A stretch of DNA of 20,586 nt from Clostridia bacterium (GCA_027335545.1 DAHWHV010000364.1:1-20586); one strand, 5' to 3'. Positions 1-8,023 are shown, counted from the first letter of the stretch. The notes: generated from the letters alone by a model not told the origin. A program made the numbers and translations.

Positions 1-106
1 GCGGCGTTCGCCGGCGGCGGGCCCCGGGGGGTGCGCGCACGCTCCCGGGCCGTCTGGGCGCAAGTCGCTTCGCGCCGAGGCAGCGGGGCCCAGAGGGGGG
101 ATGGCC

Positions 107-2068
107 ATGGCGCGGGTGCCGGGCAAGGGGGCCGGGGGCGCCCTCGCGGCTCCCGGCGGGCCGGGCGAGGGCGCCGTGCGCGCCCCCGGAATCATCGGTA
201 CGGCGGGGCATGTCGATCACGGCAAGACGACCCTCGTGCGCGCGCTGACCGGCGTCGACACGGATCGCCTGCCCGAGGAGCGTCAGCGGGGCATCAGCAT
301 CGACCTGGGGTTCGCGGAACTGACGCTGCCATCCGGGCGCCAGGCGGCGATCGTCGACGTGCCCGGGCACGAGCGGTTTATCCGCAACATGGTCGCGGGG
401 GCCAGCGGCATCGACCTCTGCCTGCTGGTCGTCGCCGCTGACGAGGGGGTGATGCCCCAGACCCGCGAACACCTGGACATCGCGCTGCTGTTGGGCGTTT
501 CCCGCGGCGTCGTCGCGCTGACCAAGGCGGACCTGGTGGAGCCGGCCTGGCTGGAGCTGGCCGCCGAGGACGTGCGCGCCCTGCTGCGGGGCACGGCGCT
601 GGCCGACGCCCCCCTGCTGCCGGTCTCCTCGGTGAGCGGCCAAGGCCTGGACGACCTGCGGCTGGCCCTGGATCTGGGCCTGGCCGGGGTGGAGGGGCAC
701 CAGGACCGAGGCTTCGCCCGGCTGCCGGTGGACCGGGTCTTCTCCGTCTCCGGCTTCGGCACCGTCGCCACCGGCACCCTGACGTCCGGGCACCTGGCTC
801 TGGAGGATCGGGTCGAACTCCTGCCGGCCGGGGAGGCCCTGCGCGTGCGGGGCCTGCAGGTGCACGGCCGCCCGGTGGCCCACGCCCGGGCCGGGCAGCG
901 GGTGGCCGTCAACCTCGGCGGTGGCCAGCGGCAGGGGGTGACCCGCGGGGATGTCCTGGCCACCCCCGGGAGCCTCCGCCCCCAGACCGTGCTGGCGGTG
1001 CGGCTCCACGCCCTGGGCCAGCCGCTGCGGCACGGCCAGCGGCTCCACCTGCACCTCGGCACGGCGGAGGCCCTCTGCCGGCTGACGCTGCTGGAGGGAG
1101 ACGCCCTGGAGGCGCACGCCGGCGCCCGGGCCCTGCTCCGTTTGGAGCGCCCGGTGGCCGCCGCCCGCGGGGACCGCTTCATCGTGCGCTCGTACAGCCC
1201 GATGGCCACGGTGGCCGGGGGCGCGGTCCTGGACGCGGGGCGCCGCTACCGCCGGTACCGGGAAGAGGACCTGCAGGCCCTGGCGCTCGCGGAGCGGGGC
1301 GATCCGCTGGACCTCCTGCTGGCCGCCCTGCGCGGGCCGCAGCCGGTGGGCGCGGTGGAGGCCGCCCGCCGGACGGGCCTGCCGCGTGAGGAGGCGACGG
1401 CCGCCCTGGGGGCGCTGTCTGCGGACGGGCGCGTGCGGGTGGTGGGCGACGCCCCCCTGTACCTGGCGACGGGCGCCTGGCACGACCTCCGGGCCCGGGT
1501 GGAGGGGGAGTTGACGGCCTATCACCGGCGCCACCCGTTGCGCGTGGGCATGCCCCGGGAGGAACTGCGGCACGCCGTGCTGCCGAGTCTGGACGCGCGG
1601 TCCATGGCCGCGGTCGTCGCGGAGTGGACGGCGGAGCGGGCGGTGCGGGTGGACGGGGAGCGCGTGGCCCTGCCGGATTTCGCCCCGGAACTGCCCGCGG
1701 GGCTCGCCGCCGTCGCGGACCGGCTCGTGACGGCCCTGGAGGCGGCGGGGCTGACCCCCCCGTCCGTCGGCGAGGCGCTGGCCGCCGCGGGCTTCTCCGC
1801 GGACGAGGAGGGGCCCGCCGAGTTCCTCGCCCACCTGGTCGAGGCCGGACGGCTGGTGCGCGTCGATCCCGGCCTGTACTTCGGGGCCGCGGCCGTCGCC
1901 GGCGCCGCGGAGCGGGTACGGGCCTTCCTGCGCCAGCGGGGCCAGGCGACCGTGGCCGAGTTGCGGGACGTGCTCGGGGTCACGCGTAAACACGCCGTGC
2001 CCCTAGCCGAGTACCTGGACGGCATCCACGTCACCCGGCGGGTGGGGGACATCCGCCAACTCGTGTAG
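107..2068 (+). CDS. selB: Selenocysteine-specific translation elongation factor SelB
   Basis: SelB is the GTPase that carries selenocysteinyl-tRNA to ribosomes paused at UGA codons marked by a SECIS hairpin. Seen: a P-loop GTAGHVDHGKT (about residues 31-41), the switch stretch EERQRGISIDLGF, DVPGHERFI and the base-recognition TKAD. EF-Tu-like beta-barrel domains follow, then a long C-terminal part with the winged-helix ending TRKHAVPLAEYLD...TRRVGD typical of SelB's SECIS-binding domain. Length is about 653 aa, normal for the family. ATG 107 sits 6 nt after AGAGGGGGG. ATG 101 and GTG 176 are in frame; GTG 176 gives an N-terminus (MRAPGIIGTAG) closer to the family, and the Gly/Ala-rich first 23 residues may not be translated. 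No selA, selC, selD or visible selenoprotein is present. It converges on the sugar isomerase gene. Confidence 0.93.
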   Translation: MARVPGKGAGGALAAPGGPGEGAVRAPGIIGTAGHVDHGKTTLVRALTGVDTDRLPEERQRGISIDLGFAELTLPSGRQAAIVDVPGHERFIRNMVAGASGIDLCLLVVAADEGVMPQTREHLDIALLLGVSRGVVALTKADLVEPAWLELAAEDVRALLRGTALADAPLLPVSSVSGQGLDDLRLALDLGLAGVEGHQDRGFARLPVDRVFSVSGFGTVATGTLTSGHLALEDRVELLPAGEALRVRGLQVHGRPVAHARAGQRVAVNLGGGQRQGVTRGDVLATPGSLRPQTVLAVRLHALGQPLRHGQRLHLHLGTAEALCRLTLLEGDALEAHAGARALLRLERPVAAARGDRFIVRSYSPMATVAGGAVLDAGRRYRRYREEDLQALALAERGDPLDLLLAALRGPQPVGAVEAARRTGLPREEATAALGALSADGRVRVVGDAPLYLATGAWHDLRARVEGELTAYHRRHPLRVGMPREELRHAVLPSLDARSMAAVVAEWTAERAVRVDGERVALPDFAPELPAGLAAVADRLVTALEAAGLTPPSVGEALAAAGFSADEEGPAEFLAHLVEAGRLVRVDPGLYFGAAAVAGAAERVRAFLRQRGQATVAELRDVLGVTRKHAVPLAEYLDGIHVTRRVGDIRQLV

Positions 2069-2069
2069 C

Positions 2070-2081
2070 GGGGGGCCCCCC
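2070..2081. terminator. Short GC palindrome between convergent genes
   Basis: Six G followed by six C begin directly after the selB stop codon, in the 30 bp between selB and the convergent sugar isomerase gene. There is no T-tract. A terminator role for either gene is inference from position only. Confidence 0.3.
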
Positions 2082-2098
2082 TCCCCCCTGGCCGACCG

Positions 2099-2992
2099 TC
2101 AGGGGAAGTGCCGGGCCACCTTGGTCCGGAGGAACTCCACCGAGCGGCGCATCTCCTCCAGGCCGTTCATCCCGTCCTCCAGCGAGATCCACCCGTCGAA
2201 CCCCTCGGCGGCCAGTGTGGAGAGGATGGCGTCGTAGTCGTTCATGCCCTGCCCCACCTCGCCGTGCCGCAGGATGGCGGCGTAGCCCACCGCGTCCTCG
2301 ATCCGGCGCAACTCCTCGATCGTGTGCCCCGGCAGCAGGAAGCGGTCGCTGGCGTGCATGCTGACGACGCGGTGGCGCACCGCCGCGAGGACGGTCAGGG
2401 GATCCTCGCCCGCGAGGATGGCGTTGCTGGGGTCGTAATTGACGCCGAACCACGGGGAGTCGATGGCCAGCGCGATCTGGGTGAAGACCTCCAGGTGCTG
2501 GGCGAACTCCGGGTACTGCCAGTAGTTGTCCTTGTAGTGGTTCTCCATCGCCAGGATCACCTGGTGGCGCTCCGCGTCGGGCAGGCAGGCCTCGATGCAC
2601 TCGCGCACCCAGCGCACGCCCTGTTCCACGGACACCCCGGGGCGGCGCTGGCCCGACAGGACGCGACACGTGCGGGGCGGGGGGGACTCGAAGGACGCCA
2701 CCAGGCGGATGGCGGCCCGCTGCCGTTCCACCTCGGCCCGCCGGAGCGCCGGATCGGGGTGCGTGAAGTCGGGGGAGTAGCAGTACATCGGCATGTCCAG
2801 GTGATGCGTCTGCAGGCGGGCGCGCACGTCGCGCAGGTAGGCGGCATCCAGCGAGGCGAAGAATCCCGGGTACAGCTCCAGCCCGTCCACCCCCAGGGTG
2901 GCGGCCAGGTCGATCCACTGCAACAGGCTCATCGTCCGCGTGACGCACAACTCATCCATGAAGCACTTGGGGAAGGCCGAGAGGCGTGGCAT
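2099..2992 (-). CDS. Sugar phosphate isomerase/epimerase (xylose isomerase-like TIM barrel)
   Basis: This 297 aa protein resembles the AP endonuclease 2 / xylose isomerase-like TIM-barrel family, which isomerises or epimerises sugars and sugar phosphates with a divalent metal. Seen: an N-terminal FPKCFMDELCVTRTM with GVDGLELYPGFF (first barrel strands), AMENHYKDN (metal-ligand Glu candidate), GVNYDPSNA (Asp/Asn), VVSMHASDRF (His/Asp) and a C-terminal ISLEDGMNG (Glu). These match the usual Glu-Asp-His-Glu metal layout. The ATG start gives a family-like N-terminus; the reading frame stays open upstream, but that part is Ala/Arg/Gly-rich and looks non-coding. An AAAGGGGG stretch lies about 13 nt upstream, longer than ideal SD spacing. 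The substrate cannot be told from sequence. The upstream leader holds element A. Confidence 0.85.
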   Translation of the reverse strand: MPRLSAFPKCFMDELCVTRTMSLLQWIDLAATLGVDGLELYPGFFASLDAAYLRDVRARLQTHHLDMPMYCYSPDFTHPDPALRRAEVERQRAAIRLVASFESPPPRTCRVLSGQRRPGVSVEQGVRWVRECIEACLPDAERHQVILAMENHYKDNYWQYPEFAQHLEVFTQIALAIDSPWFGVNYDPSNAILAGEDPLTVLAAVRHRVVSMHASDRFLLPGHTIEELRRIEDAVGYAAILRHGEVGQGMNDYDAILSTLAAEGFDGWISLEDGMNGLEEMRRSVEFLRTKVARHFP

Positions 2993-3483
2993 CCGGCAGA
3001 GGGCCCCCTTTGTGTGCGCTTGCCCTGCGCTCGTCTGGGCTTCCGGAACTGCGGCCGGCGCTGGCGGTCCGCGCGCCCCGGCGCCCGCGCGCGCGGACCG
3101 GGCGAGGCGCGCCGCGCCTGGTCCCCACGTCCGGATACGGCGCGCACCGCGCGCGCTCCTGCGCCCCAGGACGGTGCCGCAAGAGCCCACGTCTGCGGGA
3201 CCGTCCTCCGGACGCTGTGTCCCGAGTGCCCCTGGCCGACCGCCCCTTGTGGTTCAGGGCCGCCCGGGGCTTTCCGCGGCACCCTCCCGGGCAGCGCACT
3301 GGACAGGCCCGGGCCCGCTGCGATACCGTCAGCGACTGATTGTGTCGCGCAGTGGCGGTTGGACACGACGGGCGCGGCGGGGGGCCGCCCCTCCGACTGC
3401 TCCGGCGTCTCCGATCTGCCCCGCCCGATTTGCCCCGGGGCCGGGCCGGGCTCAGGGTCGGGCAAGGGATGGAGGTCTGCTCC
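2993..3483. other. Divergent 491 bp spacer between sugar isomerase and ppa
   Basis: No convincing gene is seen. On the minus strand it holds the structured element A (3154-3280). A weak minus-strand promoter candidate is GCGACA - 17 nt - TATCGC, ending near 3321. The plus-strand part leading to ppa shows no clear promoter. The GC-rich stretch 3060-3160 is rich in CG/GC dinucleotides and can form many alternative hairpins. Confidence 0.5.
3154..3280 (-). ncRNA. Leader element A, candidate structured RNA upstream of the sugar isomerase
   Basis: Read on the minus strand, the 101 nt core (3254 down to 3154) starts with AACCACAAGGGG and ends with CAGGAGCG. Inside is a hairpin whose arms lie at 3194-3205 and 3170-3181 (GACGGTCCCGCA against TGCGGCACCGTC, 11 of 12 paired), with a 12 nt loop. 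The same 12-mer, hairpin position and terminal 8-mer occur in element B upstream of gnd, and that core is also 101 nt. Weaker similarity continues about 25 nt further 5' (to about 3280). The element ends about 160 nt before the isomerase start. I do not recognise a known RNA family. A regulatory leader role is inferred from the pairing being kept despite base changes and from the equal placement. Confidence 0.55.
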
Positions 3484-3981
3484 GTGGTGACCGATTGCGT
3501 GATCGAGATCCCCCAGGGTGGCCGCTGCAAGTACGAGCATGTCGAGCACGGGCGTCTCCGGTTGGACCGCGTGCTGTACTCGGCGCTCGCCTACCCCGCG
3601 GAGTACGGGTTCGTGCCCGGCACGCGGGCGGCCGACGGCGACCCTCTGGACATCGTTGTGGCGATGAGCGTGCCCACGTTCCCGGGCTGCATCGTGCCCG
3701 CCCGCATCATCGGCGCCATGGAGATGGTCGACCAGGGGGAGGACGACACCAAGATCCTCGCCGTCTGCGCCGTCGACCCCCGCTACGACCACATCCAGAG
3801 CATCGAGGACTTCGGCCCCCACTTCGCCAAGGAGCTGACGGACTTCTTCTCCTCCTACAAGAATCTGGAGGGGAAGAAGGTCAGCACGGGGGCCTTCCTG
3901 CCCCGGGCCCGCGCCGAGGCGATCGTCGACCAGGCGCGGGGGGCCTTTGAGGACTGGCGGGCCAGCGGCGGCCAGGGATAG
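3484..3981 (+). CDS. ppa: Inorganic pyrophosphatase, family I
   Basis: This cytoplasmic enzyme hydrolyses pyrophosphate to two phosphates, pulling biosynthetic reactions forward. The predicted protein is 165 aa, the usual length for soluble family I enzymes. Seen: the N-terminal VIEIPQGGRCKYE, then ALAYPAEYGFVPGT, the signature DGDPLDIVV with its metal-binding aspartates, EDDTKIL, DPRYDHI and the C-terminal SSYKNLEGKKV. The start is set at GTG 3484 because a perfect GGAGGT lies at 3471-3476, 7 nt upstream. ATG 3469 is in frame but would place the SD inside the gene; GTG 3487 is also possible. A long hairpin follows 3 nt after the stop. Confidence 0.95.
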   Translation: MVTDCVIEIPQGGRCKYEHVEHGRLRLDRVLYSALAYPAEYGFVPGTRAADGDPLDIVVAMSVPTFPGCIVPARIIGAMEMVDQGEDDTKILAVCAVDPRYDHIQSIEDFGPHFAKELTDFFSSYKNLEGKKVSTGAFLPRARAEAIVDQARGAFEDWRASGGQG

Positions 3982-3984
3982 GAC

Positions 3985-4015
3985 GGGGGCTGCCAAGCCC
4001 TCTTTGGCAGCCCCC
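3985..4015. terminator. Hairpin after ppa
   Basis: Perfect 12-bp arms (3985-3996 and 4004-4015, GGGGGCTGCCAA) enclose a 7 nt loop, starting 3 nt after the ppa stop. There is no T-tract on either side. The likely role is transcription termination or 3'-end protection of the ppa mRNA. Confidence 0.65.
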
Positions 4016-4101
4016 ACGCCCGGATTCGCGTCCGGGAGGCCGCTGCCTCCTCCAGGGACGCTCCGGGCCCCCAGGGCGTCGGCCACGGGGCGCACCTCCC
4101 C

Positions 4102-4926
4102 TCAGCACTCCAGGGGTTCGGGAAGGATGGCGGCGAACGTCTCGGGGACGAGGCGGATGAACTTGACTCGATCCGTCCAGGGAAAGGAGAGATGGAGCCC
4201 CGGCGTCAGGAAGTCGACGACGAGGGGAGGGGAGGGGGCCGTCAGCGTGGGGAGCGGCAGCAGGCGCGGCAGGGCGTCGGCGTCGGGGGCCTCGACCAGG
4301 ACGCAGGGCAGCAGGCGCAGGCCGGCGGCGGCGAGGGCGACGGCGCGATGCGTGCCGTTCTTGAGGTAGAGGCGGCCGCCCAGGCGGATCACCTGGACGA
4401 AGACTGCGGTCTTGCCGATGGTGAAGGTGATGCGCAGGGGCTGCGTCTCCATGCGCGCGGCGGTGATCTGGACGTTGGGGTCCCGCGTGAAGAAGGACGC
4501 CGTTGGTGGATCTCCCTCGGCGATCCCTCCCCAGAGCTCAAAGGCCTCCGGCTGTACGGGGAGGCAAAGCTCCAGGGCCGCGGCGAGCGATGGCGCCGCT
4601 CCCACGCGCCGCTGGGCGTGGCTGAAGTCCAGGTGCGGTTGGACGCTGATCAGGCCCGTCAAGGGCACCGCCGCGAAGCGCCACGCTTGGCCCTGGAAGA
4701 GGGTGCGGAAGAGCGGGCGGGCGGCCACCGCCTCCAGGTGTTCCCGCCACTCCGGCAGGGGCTCGGCCGCGGCGGCCGCCAGCGGGGGACGCGCGCGCCG
4801 GAGGCCGTCGGCCTCCTCCATCCGGGTCTGCAGCTCCGAGCGCTCGAGCGTCAGTCCGTACTGGTGATGGAGGAAGCGCCAGGCGTCTTCCAGCGGGGTC
4901 GCGCCGAGCAGGTAGCGTCCCTCCAC
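4102..4926 (-). CDS. Unrecognised 274 aa protein with an NGTHR motif
   Basis: I cannot assign a function. The start GTG has GGAGGG about 10 nt upstream, and codon use and composition look like a real gene. The N-terminal half is helical and Ala/Arg/Glu-rich (EEADGLRRARPPLAAAAAE). The second half contains FFTRDPNVQI, then RLYLKNGTHRAVALAAAG followed by LLPCVLVEAP, and ends in a hydrophobic/aromatic stretch (LSFPWTDRVKFIRLVPETF). An N-G-x-H-R step followed by an Ala-rich helix, Gly and a hydrophobic strand recalls the fold of ParB/sulfiredoxin-like nucleases, but only this segment is alike, so the link is a guess. No signal peptide or membrane helix is seen. It is the last gene of a minus-strand run, 505 bp from the next gene upstream. 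Confidence 0.75.
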   Translation of the reverse strand: MEGRYLLGATPLEDAWRFLHHQYGLTLERSELQTRMEEADGLRRARPPLAAAAAEPLPEWREHLEAVAARPLFRTLFQGQAWRFAAVPLTGLISVQPHLDFSHAQRRVGAAPSLAAALELCLPVQPEAFELWGGIAEGDPPTASFFTRDPNVQITAARMETQPLRITFTIGKTAVFVQVIRLGGRLYLKNGTHRAVALAAAGLRLLPCVLVEAPDADALPRLLPLPTLTAPSPPLVVDFLTPGLHLSFPWTDRVKFIRLVPETFAAILPEPLEC

Positions 4927-5431
4927 GTCTTGTGTCCCTCCGCGCCGCCGGGCGGTGGGCGGCTGGGATGCAGCGGGGTGGTCTCACGCCGCAGACGCCT
5001 GGGCTGAGGCCTCTGAGGCCTCGCCGGGTCGGGCGACTCGCTGCGGTCGATGGATGCTGGGCGGGGCCGGTGACTCGGGAAGCCGGGCCCGGTCGCGGCT
5101 ACTGTATGCGGCCCCCGACCGGGGGGGTGCGCGATGCGGTCCGTTCCCACGCCCCATCCCGGTCTGACCAACGGGTGCCGCGCGGCGGCTCGGGGACCTC
5201 GGGCGGACGGGGAAGGTCGGAGGGCGGGGGGCTGCCGGCGGGTCTTGGGGGCCGGGGCTCCCGGCGCCGGACTTGCGCCGGTCGTGAGGCTCGCGTGCAA
5301 GCGGGGGGCGGGACGCGGCCAGGCCCCTTGGCTCGCCGGGCCCTCCCGCGGGGGTGGTGGAGCGCAGGGAGCCGGCCGGGGGGCTGCCGCGCGCGGTTCC
5401 TCGCGCAGCACCCCCCGGCTTGGCCGCGGCG
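4927..5431. other. 505 bp spacer without a recognisable gene
   Basis: No supported gene is seen. Both strands are open in several frames, but the translations are Pro/Arg/Gly/Ala-rich shadows. It contains a short direct repeat GAGGCCTC (5009-5016 and 5018-5025). I see no clear promoter, terminator or riboswitch. Confidence 0.4.
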
Positions 5432-5689
5432 TCAGCTCTCGACGACGGAGACGATATGGCGCAACGGGACATAGGCCAGGCGGATCGGCGCGCGGCCGGG
5501 GCCGCCTACGCCGCCCGTGCCGGCGGTGCCTGTGACCGCTAGGGTGATAGACCCGGTGTCGACATCGACCAGCCTGCCGATCTTGGTCGTGTCGTTGGCC
5601 GACAACTCGACCACAAGGGTTGCGTTGATCCGGGAATGGACCTGGCGGTGGAACGACGTGCCGCAGTCTGGGTCGCGCTCGATGGCCAT
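5432..5689 (-). CDS. Small 85 aa protein, possible Sm-like beta-barrel
   Basis: No family is recognised with certainty. Seen: a charged N-terminus MAIERDPDCGTSFHRQVH, then INATLVVELSANDTTKIGRL, VDVDTGSITLAV, a Gly/Thr-rich linker, and IRLAYVPLRHIVSVVES. The pattern is four to five short hydrophobic strands with a loop after strand 3 and a YVPLRHIVSV ending. It resembles small Sm/LSm-like barrels (helix, strands, then an IPL..I.SI strand), but this is inference from pattern only. The ATG start has an AAAGGGAGGGAG purine tract upstream. Base composition is less extreme than in its flanks, supporting real coding. The gene stands alone between two long spacers. Confidence 0.7.
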   Translation of the reverse strand: MAIERDPDCGTSFHRQVHSRINATLVVELSANDTTKIGRLVDVDTGSITLAVTGTAGTGGVGGPGRAPIRLAYVPLRHIVSVVES

Positions 5690-5754
5690 GGCTCCGTGCT
5701 CCCTCCCTTTCGGGCGTCGGGTGCGCGGCCCCGCGCGGTATGGTATGCGGCTGC

Positions 5755-5767
5755 GGACAAAGTGTCC
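5755..5767. promoter_or_regulatory. Possible operator palindrome and weak promoter upstream of the 85 aa gene
   Basis: GGACA-AAG-TGTCC is a 5+3+5 inverted repeat about 66 bp upstream of the 85 aa start. On the minus strand GGGACA, about 17 nt, then TACCAT forms a weak promoter that overlaps it. An operator role is inference. Confidence 0.25.
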
Positions 5768-5818
5768 CGCTGGCGGAGGCGGTCCCCATGGCTATAGCCG
5801 CCCGGGGCATTCGGAGCC

Positions 5819-5849
5819 GGCGGGCAGCGGCGGGGCGCCGCTGCCCGCC
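5819..5849. terminator. Hairpin after the FAD oxidoreductase
   Basis: Perfect 12-bp arms (5819-5830 and 5838-5849, GGCGGGCAGCGG) with a 7 nt loop begin 4 nt after the stop codon of the minus-strand oxidoreductase. There is no T-tract. It is the same arrangement as at ppa. Confidence 0.65.
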
Positions 5850-5853
5850 CCGA

Positions 5854-7395
5854 CTACCATTTGTCGAGCACGGCCCCCTCCCCGACCAACCAGTTCTGAA
5901 TGGCCGCGACCTCGGCGTTGCCGAAGCGGACGACCGGGATGCCCTCGCGCGCCGAGAAGGCGGCGGCGACGCCGGCCGCGTCGCCGAGCACGCATTGATT
6001 GGGGGCCGTGCGCATGGCCCACCAGGCGCGCGACTCGATCCGGGCCGCATAGCCGGGGACCAGCAGGTTGGTCACCGGGGGGCAGAGGATGGCGTCCAGG
6101 GGCAGGTAGGCCGGATTGGTGGCGGCCGCGGTGGTCCGCAGGACCTCCCCTTCGGTATAGCCCGCGCTCTCCAGCCAGGAGAAGCCCAGGCCGATGCGCC
6201 GGGCGCGATGGCGCTGATCCAGCCCGTCCTGGGCGCCGACCCCGGCCCCGGTGAGGTCCTCGACCGTGAGCGCGAAGCGGTCCGGCTTGGGCCCCAGGGC
6301 GTGGAGCGTCTCGCGCAGCAGCAGCACCTCACCGGTGCGCGGTCCCCCACCCACCTCGACGACGCGCACGCCCTCCAGGCCGGGGAAGCGCCGCAGCGCC
6401 CCCAGGAGGTCCCCCGAGCCGGCCAGCCCGCGGGCCTCCTCGAGGACCGTGTCCACATCGCGGGACATCATCGTGACCGGCTCGCAGTCGCGTTCGGTCC
6501 CCGCGTCGTAGGCCCGCCGCCGGCCGTCGACGTTATAGGCGTGCAGGGCGGAGAGCCAGAAGACGCCGCGTTCCTCCTCCCAGGCCCGCGGGGCCCCCAG
6601 CCGGAAGCCGGGGTGGGCCTCGGTGAAGGCGGCCAGGACCGGGTCCTGGGTGACCACGTGGGCGCCGCCCCAGAAGGTGCGGTGCGGGCCGTCCGGGGAG
6701 GTCTCCGTGGTCGTCCCCCAGACGGCCTTGTCCGCCGGGTCGCGGGCGGCCAGCAGCGCGTCCCAGTCGAGGCCCTCGATGGCCAGCATGAGGCTGGCGG
6801 CCATCTGGCGGCCGTCGGCGTTCCAATCGCTGCGCCCGACGCTGGTGGGGAGGCCGGTCAGGCGCGCGAGGCGCCCCGTCGCCGAGGCGTCCACGAACAC
6901 GCTGCCCGCCAACTCCACGGCGTCGGCGCTCGCTGACAGGACGGGGCCCTGGTCCCCCTGCTCCAGCGGGCGCAGCCGCAGGGCGCCGATCGCCCCCAGG
7001 GGCACCGACCGGGGCTTCCGGCTGCGCGTGCGGGCAGCGGGCTTGGCGCCGACCGCGACCGGCAGGACCGACTCGATCTCGTGGCGGGGATAGACGTGCA
7101 CCCCGGCCGCAGCGAGGTCCTCGCCCAGGGCCGCCGCCAGGGACCCCGGGCGGTACACAGGCCCGAGCTCCTGCAGCCACACGGCGAAGTTGCCCCCCTG
7201 TGGGTCGGCCCGCCGGTTCCCGTGCGTCCACGGGCGCCGCTCCCACGCGCAGTGGCCACCGACGGTGGCGATGCCGCCGGGCGCGCCCTCGGGAAACACC
7301 AGTGAGACATCGGTTCCGGCTGGCGAGCGGCGGGCGGCCGAGAGCGCTGCCGCGATTCCACCGAGTTCGCCCCCGTAGATCACGATGCCGGGCAT
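5854..7395 (-). CDS. FAD-dependent oxidoreductase
   Basis: This 513 aa flavoprotein belongs to the FAD-dependent oxidoreductase group common in soil and thermophilic bacteria (FAD_oxidored type). Seen: an N-terminal dinucleotide-binding start GIVIYGGELGGIAAALSAAR, then GGIATVGGHCAWERRPW. Mid-protein there is VFVDASATGRLARLTG, the usual second FAD-contacting strand. The C-terminal part has YLPLDAILCP, NLLVPGYAARIESRAW and CVLGDAAGVAAAF, which close the flavin site. The substrate is unknown; no signal peptide or membrane helix is evident. The ATG start is well supported by GAGGAGG, 7 nt upstream. The stop is followed by a strong hairpin. Its 628 bp upstream spacer separates it from mgsA, so it is probably a single transcription unit. 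Confidence 0.85.
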   Translation of the reverse strand: MPGIVIYGGELGGIAAALSAARRSPAGTDVSLVFPEGAPGGIATVGGHCAWERRPWTHGNRRADPQGGNFAVWLQELGPVYRPGSLAAALGEDLAAAGVHVYPRHEIESVLPVAVGAKPAARTRSRKPRSVPLGAIGALRLRPLEQGDQGPVLSASADAVELAGSVFVDASATGRLARLTGLPTSVGRSDWNADGRQMAASLMLAIEGLDWDALLAARDPADKAVWGTTTETSPDGPHRTFWGGAHVVTQDPVLAAFTEAHPGFRLGAPRAWEEERGVFWLSALHAYNVDGRRRAYDAGTERDCEPVTMMSRDVDTVLEEARGLAGSGDLLGALRRFPGLEGVRVVEVGGGPRTGEVLLLRETLHALGPKPDRFALTVEDLTGAGVGAQDGLDQRHRARRIGLGFSWLESAGYTEGEVLRTTAAATNPAYLPLDAILCPPVTNLLVPGYAARIESRAWWAMRTAPNQCVLGDAAGVAAAFSAREGIPVVRFGNAEVAAIQNWLVGEGAVLDKW

Positions 7396-8023
7396 CGGCT
7401 CGCCTCCTCAAACAGGCAAAACTCAACAGGCCCAGGCTTGAAAGGCTTCGAGGCGCCAGGGCCGGACGGCCCGCGCCGACGCGACGCCGACCCCCGCAGG
7501 GCGACGTCGGCGGCACGACCCCGGGACGCATGCGCCAAGGAGACCAGCGGACGGGTGGGTCGGGCTCTCCCGGTGCCCCGTCCCCGCGCCGCTCGCGGCC
7601 CGTCCTCTGGCCCGTCGGGCCGGACCCGGGACGTGCACCGGGACGCGACGGGGGCCGGGGCGAAGGAGGCAGCGGGGCCGGCGGCGCCGGCCGCCGGGCG
7701 CAGGCGTGGTGCTGGGCGCGAAGAACGGCGGGGTGCGGCGGCTGAGCGCGGCCACCAGCGCCCGGGTTCGTCCCGACGGATTGCGCGATGCCCCTGGCCC
7801 CGGGGGCCCGGGCGTCCACTGCCGCTTCCGCCCAATTAGCCTTTCCAGCCCGGTTTCCTTCGAGTCGAGGCCGGAGTCGAGGCGGGAGTCGAGGCCGGCC
7901 CCGACTTCGGCCTCACAGCCGAGGCGGCGTCCGTCCCGTGGGGACGGCCGGGCATCGTCCCCGGTCCGCGAGGCCGACCGGCCGTCGCGGGGGGCCTGCG
8001 CCACGGGCTGTCCGCCCCTCCGG
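7396..8023. other. 628 bp spacer upstream of the FAD oxidoreductase
   Basis: No supported gene. Near the mgsA end it contains a 12-bp tandem repeat (7862-7897). Just beside it is one of the few AT-richer spots (7838-7862), where the minus strand reads GGAAAGGCTAATTGG and could hold a -10 region, though without a good -35. The rest is GC-rich, with translations dominated by Pro, Arg, Ala and Gly. Confidence 0.4.
7862..7897. repeat. 12-bp tandem repeat, 3 units
   Basis: GAGTCGAGGCSG is repeated three times head to tail (7862-7873, 7874-7885, 7886-7897) with one variable base. It lies in the spacer between mgsA and the FAD oxidoreductase gene. Confidence 0.8.

Noticed and set aside
1..100. tRNA-Sec or the end of selA before selB
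   Set aside because: No cloverleaf is visible and the translated frames show no SelA feature; all three plus-strand frames are open, so nothing can be supported.
283..1209. Long antisense open frames opposite selB, gnd, leuA, ilvC and others
   Set aside because: They are low-complexity Arg/Ser/Pro/Ala translations expected opposite GC-rich coding DNA, with no ribosome binding sites or family motifs.
5609..5620. ACCACAAGGG as a third copy of the leader element 12-mer
   Set aside because: It lies inside the 85 aa gene, lacks the hairpin and the closing CAGGAGCG, and matches only the short core.
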